DNA of 64,000 nucleotides, from assembly GCA_030220185.1 (NCBI GenBank), contig JASPKZ010010239.1, positions 1,878,001-1,942,000 on the forward strand, written 5' to 3'. The notes beneath the pieces are model-generated. The model was not told where the DNA came from. It did no database searches and was given only the letters and a program-made list of their open reading frames with translations. Source of the DNA: Diploptera punctata (taxonomy: Eukaryota > Arthropoda > Insecta > Blattodea > Blaberidae). Positions 9,950 to 19,990 of this stretch are shown in pieces. Positions within the stretch are counted from its first letter, which is position 1; every line of letters begins with the position of its first letter. The translations under genes and the position numbers were made by a program.

Positions 9950-11300
9950 ATAGTGGCGCTGTGGTGCACTATAGCGCATAGGTGGCGCCGTGGTATTGTA
10001 CCTTGTCAGTTAGTCTCTCGTCCCAGCAAAAGAGTTGAGTACATGCACTGAAAGCAGAACTACGGTCTTTGTTGAGACGGTGATTTAAATGCCACGTCGG
10101 AACTCGAGATGTCACAGTTCGAGCAATAAATGATGCAGCATGTTTACGGCGAGGACGCATTGAATCGGAGTGTTTTGTTTAGGTGGCACCGACGTTTTTT
10201 TTGCAAGGAAGAGAGTTTGGAAGATGATGTGCGTACTGATCGGCCACAAACAATTCGAACTGAACGCAAGATCGAAGAAGTTGCAACATTCGTGCGTGCT
10301 AACCGCTCCCAATCGGTAGATGATCTTGCAGCAGCAGTAGGAGTCAGCCATGGTACTTGCTACAAAATTCTGTCTGATGACTGAACAATCTTGTGTTATC
10401 CAGCACAGTGTGCAACTAATCCTGTCGCATGACCAACGTGATGATTGTATGGCGATTTGTGGTGACCTCATCAGTAATGCTGACGATGATCCGACGTTTC
10501 TCAACCGGATAAAAACTGGAGACGAGATATGGTGTTTCCTTTACGATCCGCAACTGAAACGCCACCTGGAAAACGCCATTATCACTACGTCAGAAAAAAG
10601 TGCGACAAGACAGGTCATAAGGCAAGGTGATGCTTAAACTGTTTTTTTGAGTCAAATGGAATTGTTTACATGGAATGTATCCCAGAAGGTGCACCTGTAA
10701 ACGATATCCTCCATAAATAGATCCTTGGCCATTTACGCGATTCAATTCGCCGTAATGGACCTGAGCTTTGGCGTACAAAGAATTGGCTGTTGCTACACGA
10801 CAACGTCCCTACCGATCGTTCTATCCTCGTCCAAAAGGAACTTGCAAGGCAACAGGTAATAGTTTTGCCACATCCTCCGTACTCATCTAATCTCGCACCA
10901 CGTGATTTTTTTCCTTGTGATTTTTTTCTCTTTCCTCGCATGAAATTAATCATGCGTGGGCGTAGATTTCATTCTTCCGAAGAGGTCATCACTGCCACAA
11001 GGGAAGCCATACCGGCACCTTCCTGCCAATACCTTTCAGCGGTGCTTCCAGCAGCTATACCAACTACCTAACCGTTCATATGTAATATTTGCTAAACAAA
11101 ATAAACCAGAAGAACAAAGACCATGGGCAATTATTAAAGTATAAGATCCACAATATCGTTGGCAAAAGTGCATAGCGGCCAACGGCGACTATTTTGAGGG
11201 TGGATGTGGTTCTGTTTAAGTGTACGCCGAGTTATCGACATCTTGTAAGACGTCCATATTCTAGAGGGTGCGTAAAGTCTTAGAACTTAGTGACTGTACT
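9950..11300 (+). mobile_element. mariner-type transposon, degenerate
   Basis: Carries a transposase relic at 10100-11219. Possible terminal inverted repeats were not resolved: the left edge is near 9950-9990 and the right near 11300 by homology of the internal part only. Between QLYQ and RWQKC of the transposase there is extra DNA of roughly 90 bp (11062-11155), a small secondary insertion. Confidence 0.75.
10100..11219 (+). pseudogene. mariner-family transposase pseudogene
   Basis: Mariner transposases bind terminal repeats with an N-terminal helix-turn-helix and cut with a D,D,D triad. N-terminal frame 10130-10384 has VLFRWHRRF and SVDDLAAAVGVSHGTCYKIL. The next frame has TGDEIWCFLYDPQLKRH (first Asp). 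The third has WLLLHDNVP (second Asp) and YSSNLAPRDFF (third Asp). A short duplication gives DFFPCDFF at the third Asp. The true C-terminus [20 protein letters not shown] ends at 11219. At least three frameshifts plus stops: dead. Confidence 0.85.
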
Positions 11301-11341
11301 AGTATATGTATGTTATATTGTAGATTTTCACGGATATAAGA

Positions 11342-11554
11342 ATGATTAAGAACGTTTTCTTGGGTTTACCGTGTCATGGATACAAGGTCGGCTTCTGGCT
11401 ACTGATTCCGACGGTTCGGCATGATCCCACATGCCATTATCAAAGAATAACGATAATGAAAATGTCATGTGGAATCATGCTGAAACGTAGGAATCATTGG
11501 CCAGAGGGGCAGACCTTGAATCTATGACACGGTAAACCCAAGAACACGTTCTTA

Positions 11555-11559
<5 letters not shown>
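11342..11559. mobile_element. Foldback MITE (near-complete palindrome)
   Basis: The 218-bp segment is self-complementary almost end to end. The outer 48 bp (11342-11389) pair with 11512-11559: atgattaagaacgt at one end, acgttcttaatcat at the other. The inner parts (ttcggcatgatcccacatg and catgtggaatcatgctgaa) also pair, leaving a loop of only a few bases near 11450. It ends in an AT run. No coding capacity. The whole element could form one long hairpin. Confidence 0.9.

Positions 11560-11588
<29 letters not shown>
11560..11588. repeat. AT microsatellite
   Basis: Pure TA run directly abutting the foldback element, perhaps its TA target. Confidence 0.9.
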
Positions 11589-11589
<1 letters not shown>

Positions 11590-11667
11590 CGTTTGGTATG
11601 GTTTGGTACATATGAAAACTAAAAGCAGGAAAGCAAAAAAACATAATTTCGAAATAGGCCTAATGTA

Positions 11668-11795
11668 AATTCGCTGTGGCGTAGTCGGTTGAGTCCATAA
11701 GTTTCCACTCCGGCGATCCGGATTCGATTCCCGGCGGGGTAAGGGATTTTTAAAATCTCAACCTTGGGACTGGGTGTATGTCGTATCCTAGTTAT
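11668..11795 (+). mobile_element. tRNA-derived SINE, family S3
   Basis: Second S3 copy: gctgtggcgtagtcggttga (box A), ccggattcgattcccggcgg (box B) and a ttttaaaatctcaacc body block matching the copy at 6119-6262. Confidence 0.8.
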
Positions 11796-12444
11796 AGCCA
11801 TTGGGTTTAATTTCCCTAAAAAAATGTAGATTGCAGAACATGGAAGCAATAATATAAATATTTTTATTAGGTTTTTTCATAAGTAGACCTAATTACATTT
11901 TTAATGAAATGTTGTGTGTCTTTTGGAATTTTGAAGGCGTGATTTACTGGGATTTTATTCCAAACGGGCGTGCAGTGGATGCCGATCTATATTTTGAACA
12001 TGTGGAACGAGGTATGCAATTTTGAGAGTCGTGGGTTCAAACCCGACCGGACCCCATACTGCATGAACAACCATGAGAAAAATTCAAGAATTGCAAGGAA
12101 TCGAACTGGGATAATCTAGCGTATAGCTTTGATTTTGTTCCTTCCATATTATCATATGTATATTTAGATACATCGTCCGTTTCTTGCGTGAAACTTGGAA
12201 AACATTAAAGCTATAGTGGTTGATCTGAACGAATTCTTCGTATCAAGAACCATACATTGGTACCGTATCCAGGATATTAAACATCGCTGATAGGTAGCTC
12301 AAAACCACAGAATCTGTTGGTCGCTACTCTGAAGAGTAGTTTAATTTCACGTCAGAAAAGATTCCAAATAAATTCTGTTAAAAATGCTTTACATGTGAGA
12401 CAGTATCTCTAATATTACATTTAATGCATAGTCTACTTTTGTGT
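11796..12444. other. Unassigned DNA with an isolated box-B-like site
   Basis: No gene recognised. At 12029-12052 gtcgtgggttcaaacccgac looks like a tRNA T-arm (box B), but no matching box A or repeat partner is clear, so a decayed SINE is only a possibility. Confidence 0.35.
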
Positions 12445-13290
12445 TCTCGAGGCACCGGGTTCCTGGTTCGATCCACAGAGGGACAATTTTTCCGGGTGAG
12501 GTTTTTCGGTGTTTTTCCTCAACTGTAAGACATATGTCAGAAAACTGTAGTACCCAAATGGTCCCCTAATACAATCTGGACATCAATTACTTACTTACTT
12601 ACTTACTTACTCACTGGCACTATCGAACCCGAAGGTTCATGGCCGCGCGGACATAAGCTCTCCATACATCCCTATCCTGAGCTAATGATTTCCAATCATT
12701 CCCTGTATAATCTACTTCCCTCAAATCATAGTTAATGTTGTTCTCCCACCTCATTCTTGGCCTACCAACTGGGCGTTTTCCCTCTGGCTTTCCTACAAGA
12801 AGCTTCCATGCACGTCTTTCATTCCCCATACGTGCAACATGTCCTGCCCATCGCAGTCTACGAGACTTAACTGTTCTTATTATATCTGGCTTCCTATAAA
12901 GACCATGTAGTTAATTGTTATGTAGTCTTCTCCATTCACCTGTCTGTTCATCTCTCTTTGGTCCAAAAATTTTCCTAAGAACTTTATTCTCAAATACTCG
13001 TAATCTCCTTTCCTCCCTTAAAGTAAGAGTCCATGTTTCGCACCCATATAATATAACTGGTAGAACTGAAAAAAAAACAAATCTGGACATCAATTATCAA
13101 CATTATCTTCTTTCCTCACTATATTAAGGTGCCTCCTGGCGCATGATTACCATCATCACCTTTCATATCATCGGGCAGCATAACCCCGTCTTCCAAGCAC
13201 CCGCACCTCAGAAGTGAGTTACAAGTACATGGAGCCAGGAGAGAATAACAGAAATATCGTAATGAAAAACCTGATGACTTTGATAAAAAA
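12445..13290 (+). mobile_element. SINE S1 split by an RTE-A insertion
   Basis: The S1 head (cctggttcgatccacagagg) and first body half run to 12589; the second half (atctggacatcaattatcaa onward, with the cctcctggcgcatgattacc and aaccccgtcttcc blocks) runs 13080-13290. The interruption is the RTE-A copy 12590-13079, bounded by a 17-bp duplication of S1 sequence. Removing it restores a normal S1. Confidence 0.9.
12590..13079 (-). mobile_element. RTE-A LINE, 5'-truncated, with 17-bp target-site duplication
   Basis: A 490-bp insertion covering the RTE-A C-terminus. From its truncated 5' end (an A/T run at 13069-13079) it reads VILYGCETWTLTLREERRL, FGPKRDEQTGEWRRLHNN, then MGNERRAWKLLVGKPEGKRP to MNLRVR and stop, ending in GTAA repeats (12590-12604). 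The duplication aatctggacatcaatta lies at 12573-12589 and 13080-13096. The C-terminal frame (12620-12829) is open; one of the better-preserved copies. Confidence 0.95.
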
Positions 13291-13450
13291 TATTCGTATA
13301 TATGTCGTACACAAGTAAACTAAAGGTAGGATACAAAAATAACATACTTTTAAAACAATACTGGGTGCGAAACATGGGTGCAAAAAATAAGCATTTTATT
13401 TACAGTTACTGCAAAAATGTTAGCATAAATTTATAGCTTATATAGTGTTT

Positions 13451-14242
13451 AAGTAACTAAGTAACTCACTGGCACTACCGAACTCCGTAGGTTCATGACC
13501 GCGCGGACATACGTCCTTATTCAAATTTCATATATTTATTGTATCGATGATAATCATGCTCTCTATACATCCTTATTCTGAGCTAATGTTTTCCAATTAT
13601 TCCCTGTATCATCTACTTTCCTCAAATCGTAGTTAATGTTATTCTCCAACCTCATTCTTGGTCTACCAACTGGACCTTTTCCCTCAGGTTTTCCTACAAG
13701 AAGCCTCCACGCAAGTCTTTCATTCCCCATTCGTGCCACATGTCCTGCCCATCGTAGTATACGAGACTTAACTCTTCGTTTTATATGTGGTTTCCTATAA
13801 AGACCACGTAGTTCATTGTTATGTAGTCTTCTCTATTCACCTGTCTGTTCATCTATCTTTGGTCCAGAAAATTCGTAAGAACTTTATTCTCAAATACTCG
13901 TAATCTCATTTCGCCCCTTAAAATAAGTGTCCATGTTTCGTTTCCATATAATGTAACTGGTAAGATAATATATTTTTATATGTTTTCAGTTTAAAGTTTT
14001 TTTAAGGAGTTAGGACGTTCAAGAATCGCTGTTATGCGTTGTAGCACATATTTCCAGAATTGAGCCTATGTTTAATTTCTTTGTGGATCTCATTGCTATT
14101 TGTAATTTTGTTCCAAGATACTTGAAATCAGCCTCAAAATTTCCCTCATTTGCCATTAACTGTCCATTTCCATTATAAAATGTATTTCTATGTGTGACCA
14201 TATATTTATTTTTATTGCTATTTACTTCCAGTCCCAATTTCT
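13451..14242 (-). mobile_element. RTE-A LINE, 5'-truncated
   Basis: On minus this runs from the GLEVNSNKNKYMVTHRNT palm region through FKYLGTKL and the YGCETW-equivalent to the C-terminus and a mixed GTTACTTAGTTACTT tail (13451-13466). About 55 extra bases at 13505-13560 interrupt the last codons. Stops and frameshifts throughout. Extends further 5' than the 12.6-kb copy. Confidence 0.85.
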
Positions 14243-14852
14243 GGTTATATAGTGTTTACATTTTTAAATATCAGTGCCTGAATGTTACATATCATAATGT
14301 AGGACGTAAAAACACTAAAGAGCTTCCGAGAAAGGATAGAATTATAAGATAATGAGAGTTTTGAACGTTGTGCCTTGTTATAATTTTATTGAATATTAAT
14401 AAATACCGTAATAAGAAATTCCTACATCGAGGAACCACCATAGTTGGTAATTGTCTCATGAAAAGGGTATCGGCTTCTCATACCACAGGCCATTTAAATG
14501 ATGAGCTGGTTGGTGTGACGTATCGAATACCCATAATTCCTGTCGTGCTGCGACATGAAAACGTCACTATCAGACAATTGTTTTATTTTATCTCTTCCAA
14601 TATACACAAGCGTGATTTAGCTCCTGCAAATTCTGTCCAGTCAACACAAGGATCACGGTTTACCCTGCACAGCGGGCTTATATTTTTATAGTTATTGCTA
14701 ACAGGTTCAATGGATACACCGAGCTTTTTCCTCGTGTTTTATTACTTTCTATAAAATACAATTTTAAAATATTTTAAATCCTTCGGATTATAGTATTTTC
14801 TAAATCAAATGAATTATCCACAATTTTCGCTTTCTTATTTTAACAGTAATAT
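14243..14852. other. Unassigned DNA
   Basis: A 107-codon plus frame (14368-14691) has no recognised domain, and no second copy lies in the window. Probably fortuitous. Confidence 0.35.
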
Positions 14853-15487
14853 ATTTTGAGGAAGTGGCTGAATTCAAATACCTAGGAACAATAATCACAA
14901 ACAGGAATGAGATGCACAAGGAAATTAAACATAGGCTGAATTCTGGAAATGCATGTTATTATGACTCTTGACTTCCCAACTCCTTTCAAAAAAAGGTTAA
15001 ACTGAAAATATATAAAACTATTATTCTACCAGTTATATTATATGGATGCGAAACATGAACTCTTACTTTAATGCAGGAAAGGAGATAACGAGTACTTGAG
15101 AATAAAGTTCTTAGGAAAATTTTTGGACCTAAGAGAGATGAACAGACAGGTGAATGGAGAAGACTGCTTAACAGTGAATTACAGGAAGCCAGATATAATG
15201 GGAACAGTTAAGTCTCGTAGCCTGTGATGGGCAGGACATGTAACACGAATGGAGAATGAAAGACGTGCATGGAAGCTTCTTGTAGGAAAACCAGAGGGAA
15301 ATCGCCCAGTTGTTAGACCAAGAATGAGGTGGGAAAATAACATTAACGATGATTTGAGGGAAGTAGATTATACAAGGGATGATTGGAAAACATTGGCTCA
15401 GGATAGGGATATATGGAGAGCTTATGTCCGCGCGGTCATGAACCTACGGGTTCGATAGTGCAAATTAGTTAGTTAGTTAGTTAGTTA
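14853..15487 (+). mobile_element. RTE-A LINE, 5'-truncated, GTTA-tail subtype
   Basis: Begins at EVAEFKYLGTIITNRNEMHK and runs to the C-terminus, ending at a stop (15456-15458) and TTAG repeats (15467-15487). A deletion after NSGNACYY, a stop in place of Trp in CETW and a shift near 15190 break it, leaving only the last 69 codons open (15249-15458). The D in DDWKTLAQDRD goes with the GTTA-type tail. Confidence 0.9.
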
Positions 15488-15545
15488 ATACTAGTTGGCT
15501 ATAGTATGGCAATATTTTTAAAACATTATTACCGCTGAGGCCATT

Positions 15546-15656
15546 GTTAAATGTTTAAAACAAAGTTTGTACCTGCGATGTCAGTCGTCAACAAATTAAA
15601 TTTGTTTAATAATCAACCAGGCCTTTCGGAACTAGTTCCATTTTAAAAGCTGTTAT
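15546..15656 (-). repeat. Dispersed repeat R
   Basis: On minus: ggaactagttccgaaaggcc, then aaacaaatttaatttgttgacgactgac-type sequence and caggtacaaac. The inverted partner is at 17855-17965 (+), with two more diverged copies at 19515 and 27160 (+). Nature unknown. Confidence 0.65.
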
Positions 15657-15829
15657 TTTGGGTACTCATTGTGTTTAACGAGCATGTTATTATTGTTTAA
15701 TATCCGAAATTTATAAACCCTATTTCTCCTAAGGTACATTAGGGCTATAATGTGTTACAAAGTTGTGAGTCATTATGTAATTTTATCAAAAATTAAAGTT
15801 TTTATGAGCATTATTTATTTATGTATTTA

Positions 15830-17148
15830 CTAGCTAATACTCGGCGTGCGCTGCTACGCCTAATAAATGAAAATAATGTGTTTTTATGTTTAGTTGAATA
15901 AGTGGAAGGAAAAATAATTATAAATTTATGTTTTTTAGATACCCCGTGCTGATTACCCGGCGCTGCCCGGAAATCTACTAATCCCGATCTCCTTGACTTA
16001 AATTAGCTGTAATACGAAAATGAATGTGTTTTATTTTTTTTGTAAGCCAATGTTTTCCCTTTACAGAGATTTAGGCGCTCTCCCCCTACAGGGGAGAATT
16101 TGAACCATATTAACTTAGTTACACTTGTTTTCGTATAGATGTCCTTTTTTCTGAGTGGTCCGTGGTCAGCGTTCCGCCTCATACTGACATCTAGGGAACC
16201 AAGGTAGTATAAGGACGGGAAAATTCGGTAAATTTTGCTTGGAGGCCTTTTCATTCAGGCTTAAGGATTTTTTACGAGCCTGAAAATCTTCAGACTCGGT
16301 ACCCACGGCTTAAAGTCCGTCCTGGAGGACTTGCTCCTTGGATTTTTCCGTCCTAAAAAATCCATCGACCCCGGCCGTGTTTGAACCCGCGACCGTCGGG
16401 ACCAGAGGCAAGGAGCATAACCACTAGTTAAATAACTAAAAGGAAATTATTTTTAGATACCCCGTGTTGTTTACCCGGCGTTGTCCGGGAATCTACGCAT
16501 CCCGATCTTCTTGGCATAAATAAGCTGAAAGACAACCAAAATTAATGTACGTCTTATGATTAATTGAATAAGTAAAATGAAAAATAATTATAAATTCATA
16601 TCGTAATTAATTTAAGATTCCCCATGATGATTACCCGGTGTTGCCCGGGAATCTATTTATCTCGAACTTCTAGGCATAAATGAGCTAAAAGACAAAATTC
16701 TTTATTGTGAGTTATCCGTAAAATAATACCAGTCACGTACTGCTACGCTTGTACAGGAATCTAAATACTTGTCCCGATCTTCTTGGCATCAATGAAAGAC
16801 AAAAATGGTTATTGTGAGTTATCCGTAAGAGATAAACATTTGCTGTCGCGGACTTTTTGTAGAGTGTTTTGAGATATTAAATTCTCTGTACATTAATTTT
16901 GTGTATTTATTATAGTTTAGGCAGCATAAGCCATTTAAGCGTCCAAAGAGCACCTTTTTTCACGTTTTCCACTACAAATGGCGATTTTTAAGGGTGTAGG
17001 AGTTGAGTATCACAACTCTCTTATAGCCTATGTTCAACCCGGGAATCTCCTGATCATTTTGCAAAAGAGCCTCATCACAATTGGATCAACGGTATGAAGT
17101 ACGTACGTACAAACAAACAAACAAACAAACAAACATTCATTTTTTATA
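15830..17148 (-). mobile_element. Helitron-like non-autonomous element
   Basis: Read on minus, the 3' end is a hairpin ggcgt-agcagcgc-acgcc (15843-15860), then nine bases and CTAG (15830-15833) followed by T, as expected for a Helitron terminus (CTRR, inserting between A and T). The 5' end has tatataaaaaatgaatg and GTTTGTTTGT repeats near 17110-17148. Inside, a block near ccgatcttcttggcat recurs at 15985, 16498, 16660 and 16772. It carries an S4 SINE at 16046-16435. No Rep/helicase gene. Confidence 0.75.
16046..16435 (-). mobile_element. tRNA-derived SINE, family S4, inside the Helitron-like element
   Basis: On minus the head reads aactagtggttatgctcctt (box A region) and ggtcgcgggttcaaacacgg (box B), then a ~300-bp body ending in tctcccctgtagggggagag. 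The body end recurs as a short piece at 36250-36308. It sits between two repeat modules of the host element, so it arrived after that element formed. Confidence 0.75.
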
Positions 17149-17156
17149 TATTATAT

Positions 17157-17510
17157 TTATTTCAGGATTGTTTCTGTTATATACACAGGTATCCTCAACG
17201 AAAATATAGATTTTTTTTTTCTTCCAGACTCGCAGTCTTGCGTGTCTGCTTCTGTCATATTTTGCTTCTTCATGTTGTCTTGAATTCCCTTTATCGACGT
17301 TGGCTTTGATCTACCACATTTTCCTTCTCCAGGAGGTATCCATTTCAATACTTCTTTGTTTGTTTCCGTGTCCCTTCTTCTTAGTTGGATTTCTTCGATC
17401 TCTTCTACAATATCATTGTCTACATTCATAATTTTTCTTATTGTATTATTTTTTATTTGATCTAATTTTGATATTTTTGCCGATATTCTTAAAACGTCCA
17501 TAAAAGCATT
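17157..17510 (-). pseudogene. RTE-C LINE C-terminal fragment
   Basis: The 114-codon minus frame (17157-17501) begins MDVLRISAKISKLDQIKNNT and includes KWIPPGEGKCGRSKPT, a Pro/Gly/Arg-rich segment equivalent to the GRPRxRW region that ends RTE-type polyproteins. The order matches RTE-D (ARCSKLDKIRN...WCPPG) at ~40% by eye. The YGHVxRM block is lost. It abuts the 5' end of the Helitron-like element. Confidence 0.7.
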
Positions 17511-17594
17511 AAAAAGTCTGTAGTTGTTCTATGTCATACGCACTTCTTTAATCGGTGGTTTACGTAAACAGGCGCTGTTAGTTAGTAGATATGA

Positions 17595-17835
17595 GATTTC
17601 GAATCTTTCGTTCTAGAACAAAGGACAATCAAATATAATATATGTTGCTAAAGCCACAATTACGACTTGCGTTTTCTCTGATGTTAAATCTCTGGAGGTT
17701 TTGTCCAAATTTACAGTCCCCAGGGAGGAATTGTGTTAGTTTAAAATTTGGAACAACGTGTTTATATTTTATTCTGTTATGGATACTAGTACATAGATTA
17801 TTATAATATTTATACAACATGCTAGTGAAATACAA
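17595..17835 (-). pseudogene. LINE C-terminal zinc-knuckle fragment (R1/I/Jockey type)
   Basis: Minus frame 17629-17835 contains LTQFLPGDCKFGQNLQRFNI then ASRNCGFS and, after it, RLSFVLE. This layout resembles the TGHG...YLxRF...C.CG...HxxFxCPLF motif at the end of R1/I/Jockey-type LINE proteins, with several key Cys/His changed. A short decayed relic. Confidence 0.5.
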
Positions 17836-17854
17836 TCAGTGTCCAACAGTACAG

Positions 17855-17965
17855 TTTTGAAAATGGAACTAGTTCCAAAAAGCCAAGTTGTTTATTTTAA
17901 ACAAATTTAATTTGTTGAGGACGACTGCTACAACAGGTACAAATTTTATTATTTTTAAATATTTT
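17855..17965 (+). repeat. Dispersed repeat R
   Basis: Contains ggaactagttcc, aaacaaatttaatttgttga and ggacgactgctacaacaggt; inverted partner of 15546-15656. Confidence 0.65.
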
Positions 17966-18254
17966 ATGACAGATAAAATAGAATTGTTGAAGAAGTACTT
18001 ATCAATAGCTTGATTTCTCCGCCAATCAACATTGTTTAGTTAAAACCCCGCAACACATCACTATAATTTCTTTGTTGCGCCCTGAAATCCTAAGCAACAT
18101 TGATTGTTAGGGATATGTTGCAGATAATGATCTCATTTTTACGTACATAATTTGGATGAAGATCTGCCATGCTTTTTTAGCGCTCTGCTTTCCTATATTA
18201 AAACTTAATATATAAAGCAACTAGACGTATTCCAATAGAGTGTTCATGTGATGA

Positions 18255-18690
18255 AAATTGCTTTAAGGGAGGAAAGGAGATTACGAGTATTTGAGAAAAA
18301 AGTTCTTAGGAAAATTTGTTTGTAACAAAGAGAGACGAACAAACAGGGAAATGGAGACAAATACTTAACAGTGAGCTACATGATCCATATATAATAAGAA
18401 CAATTCAGTCTCGTAGATAGAGATGGGAAGGACATGTGGCACGAATGGGGAATGAAAGAGGTACATGTAAGCTTCTTGTGGGAAAACCAGAGGGAAATCG
18501 CCCAGTTGGTAGACCAAGATTGAGGTGGGAAAATAACATTAATCGTGATTTGAGAGAATTAGATTATACGGGATGATTGGAAGGCATTAGCTCAGGATAG
18601 GGATGTATGGAGTGTTTATATCCCTGTGATTTTGAACCTACGGGTTCGATAGCCAGTAATTTAGTTAGGAAGTTAGTTACATAGTTATCT
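18255..18690 (+). mobile_element. RTE-A LINE, 5'-truncated, diverged
   Basis: Starts near the TLREERRLRVFE block (18266 onward), passes the GHVARMGNER equivalent at 18430-18450 and ends with the family stop and a corrupted TTAG-type tail (18660-18690). Several single-base indels leave no long frame. Confidence 0.85.
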
Positions 18691-18734
18691 GATGAAATTA
18701 TCATTTACATTTACTAATTAACTAACATATTATT

Positions 18735-19505
18735 TCTAACAAACTCTGAGGTTCGTGGCCAGGTGGACATAACTCTCCTTAAATCTCTATTTTTTCCAAT
18801 TACCCCCTCTATAATTTACCTTTTAGCTCAGGGTAGGGATGTATGGAGAGCTTATGTCCGTGCGGCCATGAACCTACGGGTTCGATAGTGCCAGTGAGTA
18901 AGTAAGTATAATTTACCTTCATCAAATCGTAGTTATTGTGATTCTTCCAACTCAGTCATGGCCTACCTAATGTTAACTTTTCCTTCTGGTTTTTCTACAT
19001 GGAGTTTCCATGTCCCTCTTTTATTCCTCATTCGTGACACATTTCTGCCCATCACATTCTACGAGACCTAACTATTCTTTTTAAGATGTGGTATTCCGTA
19101 ACTCACTCTTAAGTAAGTCTTCTCCATTCATTGTCTGTTCATCTATCTTTGGTCCAAAATATTCCTCAAATAGTCGTAGTATTTCCTCCCCCTTTAAATT
19201 GAGAGTCCACATTTCACATTAATATAAATATATCTAGAAGAAAAAGGGTTTTATACATTTTTAGTTTAACGTAATGCATAATATTATGTGTTTGCAAAGT
19301 TGAGCCTACTTTTAGTTCAATTCTGCATCTCATTCATGTTCGTTTTATTGTTCCTCGGTATTTTAATTCAACCACTTATTCAATCTTTACCTCATTTGTA
19401 ATAAACAGTCAATTTTCATATAAATTAAAAGTAGATACTTCGTTATAATAATACGATTAGGTTTACATCAACACATTTGAAATTCATATTACTTCCAGCT
19501 AAAAC
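18735..19505 (-). mobile_element. RTE-A LINE, old copy, split by a tiny younger RTE-A
   Basis: On minus this covers the C-terminus to the palm region (attacttccagct-type end near 19500), heavily mutated. It is interrupted at 18823-18906 by a plus-strand RTE-A scrap and resumes at 18907 after a 13-bp duplication. Much of the ILYGCETW region is rearranged. Confidence 0.8.
18823..18906 (+). mobile_element. 84-bp RTE-A insertion with 13-bp target-site duplication
   Basis: Only the last ~25 codons of RTE-A (AQGRDVWRAYVRAAMNLRVR), the stop and a GTAAGTAAG tail are present. Exact flanking repeats tataatttacctt lie at 18810-18822 and 18907-18919. An extremely 5'-truncated product of reverse transcription landing in an inverted older relative. 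Confidence 0.95.
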
Positions 19506-19514
19506 GCAGAAGAT

Positions 19515-19630
19515 GAAACATTGTTTTCGAAAGGTCTCCATATTAGAATAACTTGAAGAAGTTTAATAATTTAGTTGAGGACGACTGACTTACCAGGTAA
19601 AAATTATATAATTAACATCTTAGGTTTACA
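19515..19630 (+). repeat. Dispersed repeat R
   Basis: Shares cgcagaagatgaaacattgt, gaaagg and ttagttgaggacgactgac with the 27160 copy, and gttgaggacgactg with the 17855 copy. Confidence 0.6.
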
Positions 19631-19639
19631 TGTTAAACA

Positions 19640-19990
19640 ATAAGATATGGCACGGGCAATACAGGGAGCGTTTAAGATTACCAGCAATGATGTAACTGAT
19701 GTTTGCTGGTGGTTTATTTCGGGACTTTTCCTCACGATTAAGACAAATGTAAGGCAACGTCAAGGCACCACGGTCCTAAAACATCATCTAACCATTATAA
19801 TTATAATTATATTCGCTACGTTCCGTATGAATGTGTGTGTGTGTGTGTGAATGGTGTGAAGTGTTTCATCGTAATGTTGTATTGTCTCGGAGGAGGCCCT
19901 GACATTGAGCTGATCACTCATTCGGGGAGGATCTCCATGTCCTTGTGTGGTTAAAAAAGTATGTCTGTGATTCACAGTTTAAAATCTCTG
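19640..19990 (+). mobile_element. SINE S1 variant (S1b), head decayed
   Basis: The body matches 21140-21452: a tttcggg..tttcctcac block, ggtcctaaaacatcatctaa, a GT run (19829-19849), then gctgatcactcattcgggga and tccatgtccttgtgtggtta. The tRNA-like head is not clear. A minus relative lies at 56535-56940. Confidence 0.6.

Noticed and set aside
15467..15487. TTAG repeats (and TCTAA runs at 23031 and 31013) as interstitial telomere repeats
   Set aside because: Insect telomeres are usually TTAGG. These runs are TTAG/GTTA or TTAGA units and sit exactly at LINE 3' ends, so they are retrotransposon tails.
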